Origin: Micrococcaceae bacterium UBA7136
GTDB lineage: Bacteria > Actinomycetota > Actinomycetes > Actinomycetales > Micrococcaceae
Direction of reading: 5' to 3'
NCBI GenBank assembly: GCA_002492045.1
Contig: DKXC01000035.1
Coordinates: forward strand, 1 to 15,521
DNA: 15,521 nucleotides
Below are positions 1-6,196 of the stretch, one piece after another. A model generated the notes under the pieces. It worked only from the letters and a program-made list of their open reading frames with translations. It did no database searches and was not told the DNA's origin. Both the position numbers and the translations under genes were made by a program. The stretch's first letter is position 1; each line of letters begins with the position of its first letter.

Positions 1-54
1 GTTCCTTACTTTTGAATAAGCCTCCTGGCTGCTGTCAGCGGTTTTCTGGCCTTC

Positions 55-681
55 ATGGGCACCCTGCACCTGCTGGGGGCTGAACGTCACCTCATGGAAG
101 TTCCCCTTGCCCCGCGCGGTGACGTCTCTACCTGGTGGCAGGCGATTATTCCGGCCCTGCTCGGTGCCCTGGTAGCCCTGGTCTTTGGCCACTTCCACCA
201 TGCCCTGGACGCCCTGGCCGGACGCTTCGCCCGTCCCTGGGTGCGGGTGCTGGCCGGTTCTGCCCTGCTCGCTGGCCTGCTGGCGGCCGTCCCTCTGCTG
301 CGGTTCTCGGGTCATGCTGAGATGCCCCAGCTGCTGACCCTGGTAGATTCTGGTGCCTGGTTGACCCTGGCTGGTCTGGCCCTGCTTAAGGCCCTGGCCA
401 CGGCCCTGAGCCTGTCGGCCGGTTGGCCCGGTGGTGAGTTCTTCCCCTTGGCTTTTGCGGGGGCGTCCGCTGGTTTGCTGACCCTGGCCCTGTTGCCGGG
501 TACCGACCCGGGGACGGCCCTGGCGGCCGGTATGGTGTCTTCAACGACGATTGCGGTTAAGAAGCCTCTGGCTATTGTGCTGATTATGGTCTTTATGCTG
601 CCGGGTACTGCCCTGGGGCCCCTGCTGGTGGCGGCTCTGGTAGCTGGTCTGCTCCTCAAGCTGGTGGACCAGGAAAGTTAG
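55..681 (+). CDS. ClC-type chloride channel/transporter, C-terminal half only
   Basis: This is the C-terminal half of a voltage-gated chloride channel (ClC) family membrane protein, which moves chloride through the cytoplasmic membrane either as a channel or as a Cl-/H+ exchanger. The recognisable signature is GWPGGEFFPLAFAGASAG at about residues 123-140 from the ATG, which carries the family's GxFxP anion-selectivity motif. A GMVSSTTIAVKKPLAIVLI helix follows and matches the late ClC region. Most of the rest is hydrophobic helices. A full ClC is roughly twice this length, so the N-terminal half with the GSGIP-like motif is missing. The reading frame stays coding-like upstream of the ATG, back to an in-frame TGA at 13-15, so the ATG at 55 is probably not the native start. 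The piece is either a frameshifted or degraded gene or a gene disturbed by the window/contig edge. The family call is fairly sure; the intact status is not. Confidence 0.72.
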   Translation: MGTLHLLGAERHLMEVPLAPRGDVSTWWQAIIPALLGALVALVFGHFHHALDALAGRFARPWVRVLAGSALLAGLLAAVPLLRFSGHAEMPQLLTLVDSGAWLTLAGLALLKALATALSLSAGWPGGEFFPLAFAGASAGLLTLALLPGTDPGTALAAGMVSSTTIAVKKPLAIVLIMVFMLPGTALGPLLVAALVAGLLLKLVDQES

Positions 682-686
682 GCCTG

Positions 687-744
687 GGCGGACTTCTTTG
701 CACCGGACGGTCAATCTTGACCGGTAGCTGAAAAGAAGACCGCC
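687..744. terminator. Nested long hairpin downstream of the ClC gene
   Basis: The outer arms are 687-699 and 732-744 and pair at 12 of 13 positions, with an A-A mismatch at 692/739. Inside them is a perfect 7-bp inverted repeat, CGGTCAA-TC-TTGACCG (708-723). It starts 6 nt after the ClC stop codon, where a terminator is expected. There is no clean T-run on the plus strand, so it may instead be a protein-binding or fold-back repeat; it contains one copy of the direct repeat listed separately. Confidence 0.5.
693..736 (+). repeat. Direct-repeat element, copy 1
   Basis: The core TTTGCACCGGACGGTCAA (697-714) recurs with one mismatch at 1494-1511. Both copies then carry GCTGnAAAGA at exactly the same distance downstream (727-736 and 1524-1533). 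This copy sits inside the fold-back structure after the ClC gene. Both copies point the same way and bracket the hdeD-like gene. Confidence 0.6.
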
Positions 745-769
745 TAGCCACCGTCAGCCCACGGGCAAA

Positions 770-807
770 AGGGAAGGCCCCCGCCGTCACTGGCAGGAGC
801 CTTCCCT
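770..807 (-). terminator. Intrinsic terminator of the HdeD-like gene
   Basis: A perfect 9-bp stem, AGGGAAGGC (770-778) with GCCTTCCCT (799-807), has a 20-nt loop. Read on the minus strand it lies about 25 nt past the stop of the HdeD-like gene and is followed by TTTTGCCC, a standard intrinsic terminator pattern. Confidence 0.75.
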
Positions 808-831
808 CTCTTGTATCTAAGCTGCGGACGT

Positions 832-1371
832 TTAGAGGGCGTCCTTAATCTGCTGAGCAGCAGAACGCACCCGGAAGCCAGCCACAATGAAGGCGACACC
901 CCAGGCAATAGATAGCAGACCCAACCAGAAAACAATGCTGACCATAGCCACACCGGGGTTAGCGGTCACCAGCAGGCCGGCCAGGACCCAGAGGACGCCG
1001 GAAAGAATGAGCCAGGCCTTGGGGGCATCCTTAGGCAGACGGAAAGCGGCAACTACCTCAATGACGCCGCGCAGAATCAGCCAGAAGCCCAGAATCCAGG
1101 TCAGGGAGGCCATGCCCCAGAGAGGCTGCAGAATGACCATCAGACCAGCCACTACACCCAGCACACCGGAGGAAATGTAGAGGGTCTTTTCGGCCTTGCT
1201 GGCTCCAGACAGGCGAGCGAAGCTATTGATGCCGTCGGCTAGGGCGAAGACACCCCAGATGACAGCCGCAATAGTGAGGGTCATGCCGGGCCAAATCAGG
1301 GCAACCAGGCCCAGCAGGATAGCGATAGCACCACTCACGAAGAGGGGACGGGATAGGGAGTTGGCGGGCAT
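832..1371 (-). CDS. HdeD family (DUF308) membrane protein
   Basis: A 179-residue integral membrane protein of the HdeD/DUF308 family. It has about six hydrophobic helices in three pairs, beginning LFVSGAIAILLGLVALIWPG and repeating the family's G-x-L-x-x-L-x-G-x-x-x-x-x-x-P pattern (for example ISSGVLGVVAGLMVILQP and ILSGVLWVLAGLLVTANPG). E. coli HdeD helps survival at acid pH at high cell density; most actinobacterial relatives have no proven role, so acid or envelope stress is only a suggestion here. The length fits the family. The start is supported by GGAGG (minus strand, 1378-1382) 6 nt before the ATG. It is monocistronic, with an extended -10 promoter upstream and its own terminator. 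Copies of a 44-bp repeat lie on both sides. Confidence 0.85.
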   Translation of the reverse strand: MPANSLSRPLFVSGAIAILLGLVALIWPGMTLTIAAVIWGVFALADGINSFARLSGASKAEKTLYISSGVLGVVAGLMVILQPLWGMASLTWILGFWLILRGVIEVVAAFRLPKDAPKAWLILSGVLWVLAGLLVTANPGVAMVSIVFWLGLLSIAWGVAFIVAGFRVRSAAQQIKDAL

Positions 1372-1452
1372 GGTCTTCCTCCAGAAGAATCAGGTGTGTT
1401 TTCCATGGAGCCTGTTGGGGCCTCGCAGGGAGGCGAACAGAGCAGCCTTTCC

Positions 1453-1461
1453 ATCCTAGCA
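1453..1461 (-). promoter_or_regulatory. Extended -10 promoter for the HdeD-like gene
   Basis: The minus strand reads TGCTAGGAT, which is an extended -10 (TGn) plus the actinobacterial TAnnnT box TAGGAT, about 80 nt before the start codon. No good -35 is visible at 17-18 nt. The same TGCTAGG word recurs before the M48 gene, and TAGGAT recurs before the dsbA-like gene. Confidence 0.5.
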
Positions 1462-1489
1462 AGGTCAGTTCCCCAGGCACCGAGGCACC

Positions 1490-1533
1490 CTTATTTGCAC
1501 CGGCCGGTCAAAATTAGACACCCGCTGCAAAGA
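1490..1533 (+). repeat. Direct-repeat element, copy 2
   Basis: Second copy of the element at 693-736. Its core TTTGCACCGGCCGGTCAA (1494-1511) contains the perfect palindrome ACCGGCCGGT (1499-1508). The ends TTTGCA (1494-1499) and TGCAAA (1526-1531) pair, so this copy can also fold back although the loop sequence differs from copy 1. It lies in the divergent intergenic region upstream of the HdeD-like promoter and upstream of the gene at 1604. Confidence 0.6.
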
Positions 1534-1603
1534 TCAGTAACCAGCGCCCCGCCCTAGCAGCAGCAGACGTCCGCCCCCACTCCCGGGAGCCAAACAGGCT
1601 AGC

Positions 1604-2533
1604 ATGGTAGGCATGACAGCCAGCCCCACCTCCACCTCACCCGCCCTGCGACGCCTGAGTAAACTAGCAGCCCAGGATCCCCAGGCCAGCCCCCAAGACC
1701 TGCTCGACAGGCTCGCAGCCGCCTTTGTGCGCGACTTTGCCCTGGTCGGCGGCGCCCAGGCCGGTGTTCAAGAGTTCACCCCCAACCTGCTGGGTACCGT
1801 CACCCGCAACCCCAAGGTAGCAGGCCTGACCCAGGCCGCCAGCCACCTGGGAGCTATCCAGGGCACAGCCAGCTACCAGCAGGCCGCCAACCAGGGCATT
1901 GCCAAGACCGCCCAGGTCAGCAGCGCCCTCAGCATCAAAAACTACCTACAGGCTGTGGCCCTGGTCTATGGTCTAGAGGCCCAGGACGGCGACCGGGCGG
2001 CCCAGCAGATTCTGGGCCAGGAGGTCAGCCAGCTACTGGCCGCCCTAGAGGCCGGGCAGCTAGCAGACCGGGGCCCGTCCGCGGGCAAGACCCAGCAAAT
2101 GAACATTTTGGGGGCTATTACGGCCCTGGGCGTGCGCAACCCTAAGACCATGCTGCTGGTTAAGGCCGGGGAGCAGCTGGCTAAGGCTGGCGGGGCGGTA
2201 CTCAGCCAGCAGAAAGCTAGGCGGGCCTTTGCCCAGCAGCTGGTGGAGCAGGTCAAGCTCAACTTGGGTGAGCCGCCAGCCCAGCTGCCCCAGGCCACCT
2301 CAAACCTGCTGGCCCAGCTTGAGGCTGAGGCCCCAGAAGCCGCCCAGGAGGGGCCGGTAGAAGCCTCAGAGCTGGAGGCCCCCCAGCCCGTGAGTGCCAG
2401 CCAAATCCAGGAACCGCAGGAGGTGCGGGCCTCCAGCGCCCAGGAGCTAGAGGAGGCGCAAGGGGCTGCCGCCCAGGGGGCCAGGATGGCTGCCCGGGCC
2501 ATCTTTAAGGCCCGTTCCCGTTGGGGTAGGTAG
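1604..2533 (+). CDS. Unknown protein, diverged paralog of the facing EcsC-like protein
   Basis: Function not recognised. Residues 26-65 share a spaced pattern with the convergent neighbour: PQ-x-x-P-x-x-L-x-x-RL, then RD, L-x-GGA, F-x-P and LGT. A second block has LQAVALVYGL (115-124) opposite VQAIAELHGV in the neighbour. Residues 1-225 are alanine- and glutamine-rich, probably helical, and lack clear membrane segments. Residues 226-300 form an acidic A/E/Q/P/S-rich low-complexity tail, followed by a basic end (KARSRWGR). No signal peptide is seen. An ATG at 1613 may be the true start, because TAGCAT at 1600-1605 looks like a -10 box that would start transcription near 1612-1613 and give a leaderless mRNA; no good Shine-Dalgarno precedes 1604. 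The gene ends 4 nt from the convergent gene. It is real by codon usage; any role is open. Confidence 0.7.
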   Translation: MVGMTASPTSTSPALRRLSKLAAQDPQASPQDLLDRLAAAFVRDFALVGGAQAGVQEFTPNLLGTVTRNPKVAGLTQAASHLGAIQGTASYQQAANQGIAKTAQVSSALSIKNYLQAVALVYGLEAQDGDRAAQQILGQEVSQLLAALEAGQLADRGPSAGKTQQMNILGAITALGVRNPKTMLLVKAGEQLAKAGGAVLSQQKARRAFAQQLVEQVKLNLGEPPAQLPQATSNLLAQLEAEAPEAAQEGPVEASELEAPQPVSASQIQEPQEVRASSAQELEEAQGAAAQGARMAARAIFKARSRWGR

Positions 2534-2537
2534 GGCT

Positions 2538-3446
2538 CTAGTTCTTGCGGCCTTGGCCTAATTCCTTGAGCTTCTGTAGGCCAGCACCCACACCGGCGGC
2601 CCCTGCCTGAGCAACCTGCCCGGCCTGGCTGCCAGCCTTCTTAAGGGCACCAGCAACACCGCTCTTCTGGGCCGGGGAGGGGTTGCTGTAGCTGGCCTGG
2701 GGGTCTACAAAGGCCGGGGCCCGGTCAATGTTAAGTTCAGCCGGGAAGAGGGCCGGGGCAGGCCCAAAGGTCTGGGCAACCGACTGCACCACGGCCCGTC
2801 CCAGGGCCAGGTTGGCGCCGCCACCGGCTACCGCACCAATACCGTAGGGCAGGGCCCGGCCCAGGAAGGCCGTGGACTGGCGGGCGAAGAAACGCTTCAC
2901 AAACATGTTGCGGATGGTGCGTTCTACACTAAAAATCTTGCCGGAGTCCTGGGTGCCCATCATAAGCCCCCACTTGCGGTTAACCCCGGCAGCCCCGCCA
3001 CCGGTGTGGGCCAGGATAGAGTTCATGAGGGTTGAGCCGTCCTCACCCAGCATGACGGCCATGACCATGAGCCGGGCCTTCTCGGGGTTGGCAACATGCA
3101 CCCCGTGCAGTTCGGCAATGGCCTGGACGTAGAGGGCGGTGCGTTCTAGGTAGCCACCCACGGCCACAGCTGAGAGGCCCATGGAGGTAGCTGTTCCTAG
3201 CCCGGGGACGAAGGCAGTGGCACCGATGGCACCGCCTCCTAGGGTGACGTCCCGCAGGTAGGCGTTTTCTAGGCGCTTGGCTAGCTGGGCGGGGGTGTCT
3301 TGGGGGTGGCGTTCTCGCAGGTTTTTAACCATGGAGACGACCAGGGGACGCTGAACCTTGAGGATGGTGTCCAGGGCCTGGGTGATGACGGGCTTAGGCT
3401 GGCCGTTGGCGTCGAAGGCACTGGCGGCGTTGAAGTTCTCGAACAT
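2538..3446 (-). CDS. EcsC-like conserved actinobacterial protein
   Basis: A 302-residue protein resembling the EcsC-like proteins common in actinomycetes, whose biochemical role is unknown. The pattern seen is an amphipathic start (ILKVQRPLVVSMVKNLRERHP, about 28-48), then GGGAIGATAFVPGLGTATSMGL (70-91), a YLERTALYVQAIAELHGV helix (99-116), an MLGEDGS motif (132-138) and LGRALPYGIGAVAGGGANLALGR (195-217). The last 60 residues are low-complexity K/A/G/Q. The two glycine-rich hydrophobic stretches may enter or touch the membrane; there is no signal peptide. It lies 56 nt after the spermidine-synthase-like gene on the same strand, so it could be the last gene of that operon. TTGGGT-17-TATCTA (3483-3511, minus) offers a possible weak promoter of its own. 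No terminator separates it from the convergent gene. The family name is tentative; the gene itself is secure. Confidence 0.68.
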   Translation of the reverse strand: MFENFNAASAFDANGQPKPVITQALDTILKVQRPLVVSMVKNLRERHPQDTPAQLAKRLENAYLRDVTLGGGAIGATAFVPGLGTATSMGLSAVAVGGYLERTALYVQAIAELHGVHVANPEKARLMVMAVMLGEDGSTLMNSILAHTGGGAAGVNRKWGLMMGTQDSGKIFSVERTIRNMFVKRFFARQSTAFLGRALPYGIGAVAGGGANLALGRAVVQSVAQTFGPAPALFPAELNIDRAPAFVDPQASYSNPSPAQKSGVAGALKKAGSQAGQVAQAGAAGVGAGLQKLKELGQGRKN

Positions 3447-3502
3447 ACCCCCAGCTTACTGCCCCTACCGGCCAGAAGGCGGTAGATAGGGCTAGGGGCG
3501 AA

Positions 3503-4294
3503 CTAACCCAAGCGGGCTAGCAGGTCTTGCAGGTCGCCGGTGCCCAGGACGGTGGCCGGGTGGGGGCCAGCAGCCCAGAGCCGGTCAGCCAGCTCCTCCG
3601 TCAGGGGCTGGCTGCTTCCCACCAGAATCAGATTGCCCGCGTGCTGGCCGGTCAGCATGGCCTCATCCGCCAGGCACCAGACCTCAGCAAAAACCTCCAG
3701 CATGGTTCGGGCCTGGGCCGCAAAGAAGGTCAGGCCCGGGTCGTCACCCACGTTAACCGCCAGTAGGCCTGAGGCAGCCAAAGAATCCCGCAAATCCGTA
3801 TAGAAAGCGGGGGTGGTCAGGTGGGCGGGGGCCTCCCAACCCGAGAAAATATCTAGCACCACCAGATCCAGGCCCGCGGGCGCATCCAGCTCCTGCCGCA
3901 GGCGGGGTGCTGCACTGGCGGCATCCTCAATCAGCACCTTGAGGTCAGTGCCAGCAGGCAGGGGCAGCTGCTCCATAACGAAAGAAGGCAGCTCCCGCTC
4001 AATGTCAACAGCCAGCTGGCGGGAGCCAGGCCGGGTAGCCTGCAGGTAGCGGGCCAGGGTCAGGGCACCAGCGCCCAGGTGGGCTGCGGTCACAGGCCGA
4101 CCAGCCGGGGCCAGAGCATCAGCCAGGTTACCAATCCGCCGCAGGTACTCGTAGAGAATCAGGGTGGGGTCTTGCAGGTCAACATGGGACTGCTCGGCAC
4201 CACCAATCTCAAGGATGCGACCAGAGGCACTAAAACCGTCCGGCAGGATGCGGGCGCCTAGCCCCGAGAAGGAAAGCTGAATAGAAGAAGCCAT
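3503..4294 (-). CDS. Spermidine synthase-like (PABS fold) SAM/dcSAM-binding protein
   Basis: A Rossmann-fold protein of the polyamine synthase/methyltransferase superfamily. The nucleotide-binding loop is HLGAGALTLARYL (72-84). The acidic motif VDIERELP (96-103) ends strand 2, and VLDIFSG (146-152) followed by PAHLTTPAFY (156-165) is typical of the spermidine synthase family. The length of 263 residues is near the usual. Actinobacterial members are often orphan proteins without proven aminopropyl transfer, so polyamine synthesis should not be assumed; no speD or other polyamine gene is nearby. The ATG at 4294 (MASSIQ) was chosen because an upstream ATG at 4387 would overlap the CDF gene by over 80 nt and adds 31 residues unlike the family. 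The chosen start lies 10 nt after the CDF stop, which implies cotranscription. Confidence 0.75.
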   Translation of the reverse strand: MASSIQLSFSGLGARILPDGFSASGRILEIGGAEQSHVDLQDPTLILYEYLRRIGNLADALAPAGRPVTAAHLGAGALTLARYLQATRPGSRQLAVDIERELPSFVMEQLPLPAGTDLKVLIEDAASAAPRLRQELDAPAGLDLVVLDIFSGWEAPAHLTTPAFYTDLRDSLAASGLLAVNVGDDPGLTFFAAQARTMLEVFAEVWCLADEAMLTGQHAGNLILVGSSQPLTEELADRLWAAGPHPATVLGTGDLQDLLARLG

Positions 4295-4304
4295 GCCCAC
4301 CAGT

Positions 4305-5228
4305 CTAGTGGCGGTGGTGCAGGTCCTCCCGCTCATAAAGGCTACGAGGCTCCAACTGGAAGGTAGAGTGGCGGATAGACACCTCAAAATGTTGGGCTAC
4401 GCAGGTCTGCAAATCAGCCAGGATCTGCACCGAATGGCCATCCCTAAAGCACTCGTCCTCAAGCACAATATGGGCCGTCAGCACCGGCAGGCTCGAAGAA
4501 ATCTGGCTGGCGTGCAGGTCGTGTACAGCCAGCACATGCGGCTGCTCCTCCAGGTGACGGCGCAGGGCCTCCAGATCAAGATTCTTGGGGGTGCTCTCTA
4601 GTAGAACACTGACGGTCTCACGAAAGAGTTTGACCGTGCGCGGAACAATCATCAAACCAATCAGCAGGGCCACAATCGCGTCCGCCTGGTAGTAGCCGGT
4701 CTGCCAAATAATCAGGGCGCTCACAATCACCGCCACCGACCCCAGGGCATCATTCAGCACCTCAAGGAAGGCCGCCCGCATATTAAAATTGCTACGGTCC
4801 CCGCCCATGAGCACCAGAATCATGATGATGTTGCCAACCAGGCCAATCACACCAAAAACCAGGACCTCCCGACCCGGAATCTCACTAGGCTCAAAGAAAC
4901 GCTGAACCGCCTCAAAAGCCACAAAAATACCCACCGCCAGCAGGGCCACCGCCTGAAACATGGCAGACAGCACTTCAACCCGCTGATAGCCCCAGGTTCG
5001 ACGCGGGCTAGCAGGACGGGCCGCCAAGTGGGCCGCCAGCAGGGCAAGAGTCACGCCCAGGGCGTCCGTAAAAACATGGACCGTATCAAAGAGCAGGGCC
5101 AAGGAGCCGGTCAGAGCCGCACCCAGCAGCTGAAAAGCCACCAGGGCCCAGGCCAGGGCCACCACCAGAAGCAGGCGGCCCCTATTGCCCGCACCCGTCC
5201 CGTGGCTGTGAGAGTGGCTGTGGCCCAT
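4305..5228 (-). CDS. Cation diffusion facilitator (CzcD/ZitB-type) metal exporter
   Basis: A 307-residue CDF transporter that exports divalent cations, usually Zn2+ or related metals, in exchange for protons. It has a His-rich start (MGHSHSHSHG), six TM helices and a cytoplasmic C-terminal domain (from about 210) ending in HHRH. TM2 carries the metal site D48...H51-x3-D55 (FDTVHVFTD). TM5 carries E156-x3-D160 (LEVLNDALGS), where CzcD/ZitB and mammalian ZnT proteins have His-x3-Asp, so the transport site is H-D-E-D. The motif TWGYQRVEVLSAMF (78-91) is the normal TM3 entry. Its ATG overlaps the stop of the dsbA-like gene by one base (TAATG on the minus strand), so translational coupling is likely. 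The CDF call is secure; the metal is not determined. Confidence 0.9.
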   Translation of the reverse strand: MGHSHSHSHGTGAGNRGRLLLVVALAWALVAFQLLGAALTGSLALLFDTVHVFTDALGVTLALLAAHLAARPASPRRTWGYQRVEVLSAMFQAVALLAVGIFVAFEAVQRFFEPSEIPGREVLVFGVIGLVGNIIMILVLMGGDRSNFNMRAAFLEVLNDALGSVAVIVSALIIWQTGYYQADAIVALLIGLMIVPRTVKLFRETVSVLLESTPKNLDLEALRRHLEEQPHVLAVHDLHASQISSSLPVLTAHIVLEDECFRDGHSVQILADLQTCVAQHFEVSIRHSTFQLEPRSLYEREDLHHRH

Positions 5229-5926
5229 TAGAGACCAGCCGCCTGACGGAAGGCAGCCACCAGCTCTTCTACACTGCTCGAAGAATCCACGCCCTCAAGC
5301 ACCTGCCCATTAAGCACAAAACTAGGGGTACCCCGCACCCCGGCCTCAGCTCCAGCCGTTAGCTCAGCCTGAATCAAATCTTGGTTGGCCTGGGCAGACA
5401 AATCCTGAGAGAACCGCTCAGTATCCAGGCCCAGCTCCTGGGCGTAGCCCACAAAAGTAGCAGCCAAATCATTAACCGTGGTCAAGGTGCCCCACTGGGT
5501 TTGACGCTCAAAAAGTAGCTCAGCCATAGGCAGGTAGGCCCCCTGAGCCTCCGCCGCCTGAACAGCCTGAACCGCGGGCACAGCATTAGCATGCGAGCGC
5601 AGAGGGAAGTGCCGCACCACCAGGTTGAGGCTGCCCTCTAGCTGGCTGGCGGCCTGCCGGTACTTGGGGTCGGCCTTAGCGCAGTAGGGGCACTGTAGGT
5701 CGGTGTAAAGGGTGACGGTGGGGGCCTCAGCTACCGGGCTGTTGAGCTGGTAGCCGGCCTCAACCCGCTGGCCCTGGGCCCCGCCCTCAGGGGCTGAGGC
5801 TGAGCCGCTAGCTGAGGTCGTGGCCGCCCCGCTGGCCTGGGAGCTGGCCTGCTGGCCGGGGGTGCAGGCGCTCAAAAGTAGCAGGCTGCTGCCAGCAATG
5901 AGAGAACGGCGGGTCAGGTGGCGCAT
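5228..5926 (-). CDS. DsbA-like thioredoxin-fold lipoprotein
   Basis: A secreted, lipid-anchored thiol oxidoreductase of the DsbA/thioredoxin superfamily (232 aa), probably acting on disulfides in exported proteins at the outer membrane face. The signal peptide MRHLTRRSLIAGSSLLLLSAC ends in a lipobox with Cys21; the TRRSLI motif would also fit Tat export. A disordered S/A/G/Q linker follows (22-60). The redox motif CPYC is at 79-82 (DLQCPYCAKADP) and the cis-proline loop GTPSF at 199-203. A helical insertion lies between, as in DsbA and the MDT/DsbA-like actinobacterial proteins. AAGGAG lies 7 nt upstream of the ATG. It is the first gene of the minus-strand operon with the CDF exporter and has a clear promoter. 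Confidence 0.88.
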   Translation of the reverse strand: MRHLTRRSLIAGSSLLLLSACTPGQQASSQASGAATTSASGSASAPEGGAQGQRVEAGYQLNSPVAEAPTVTLYTDLQCPYCAKADPKYRQAASQLEGSLNLVVRHFPLRSHANAVPAVQAVQAAEAQGAYLPMAELLFERQTQWGTLTTVNDLAATFVGYAQELGLDTERFSQDLSAQANQDLIQAELTAGAEAGVRGTPSFVLNGQVLEGVDSSSSVEELVAAFRQAAGL

Positions 5927-5976
5927 GGGGGCACTCCTTCGAGGGGACGGGGGCGGGTGGGCCTTTGCTACTCACC

Positions 5977-6005
5977 ATCCTAGACCCCTCAGCCCTCCCC
6001 CTCAA
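5977..6005 (-). promoter_or_regulatory. Promoter of the dsbA-like/CDF operon
   Basis: On the minus strand, -35 TTGAGG (6000-6005) and -10 TAGGAT (5977-5982) are separated by exactly 17 nt. Transcription would start near 5970, about 44 nt before the ATG at 5926. This is the best primary sigma-factor match in the window. Confidence 0.62.
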
Positions 6006-6053
6006 AAGAGCCTTGCCACCCCCGGAACGGAGACAGAAAACAGACTGCCAGGC

Positions 6054-6074
6054 CTTCTGCAGGCGGTGCAGAAG
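6054..6074 (+). promoter_or_regulatory. Perfect inverted repeat upstream of pta
   Basis: CTTCTGCA (6054-6061) and TGCAGAAG (6067-6074) form a perfect 8-bp inverted repeat around GGCGG. It may be an operator or a hairpin that separates the divergent dsbA-like and pta transcription units. No T-run follows. Confidence 0.45.
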
Positions 6075-6095
6075 CAGTCATGAGATAGCCCACAA

Positions 6096-6139
6096 GTCCC
6101 GGAGGGGACAGGGTCAGCCCCCAGTGCAAGCACTAAAAT
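6096..6139 (+). promoter_or_regulatory. Candidate pta promoter/operator region
   Basis: GTCCC-GGAG-GGGAC (6096-6109) is followed by AGTGC-AA-GCACT (6123-6134), and TAAAAT (6134-6139) is a possible -10 box about 60 nt before the pta ATG. The second palindrome directly abuts this -10, a position that suits a repressor or activator. No convincing -35 is seen. In Corynebacterium glutamicum pta-ack is controlled by RamA, RamB and GlxR, but these sites do not clearly match those known motifs. Confidence 0.38.
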
Positions 6140-6196
6140 TGGAAGGAAAGGACCAACGGGCCCAAACCGGCCCCACACCCTAAGGACTCTCACGCC

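Noticed and set aside
4295..4387. 31-residue N-terminal extension of the spermidine-synthase-like protein
   Set aside because: It overlaps the CDF coding region and has no family resemblance. The ATG at 4294 gives normal spacing and length.
6123..6134. AGTGCAAGCACT as a RamB or GlxR site
   Set aside because: It is palindromic but does not fit the RamB core (ACTTTGCAAA-like) or the CRP-like TGTGA-N6-TCACA motif, so it is recorded only as an unassigned palindrome.
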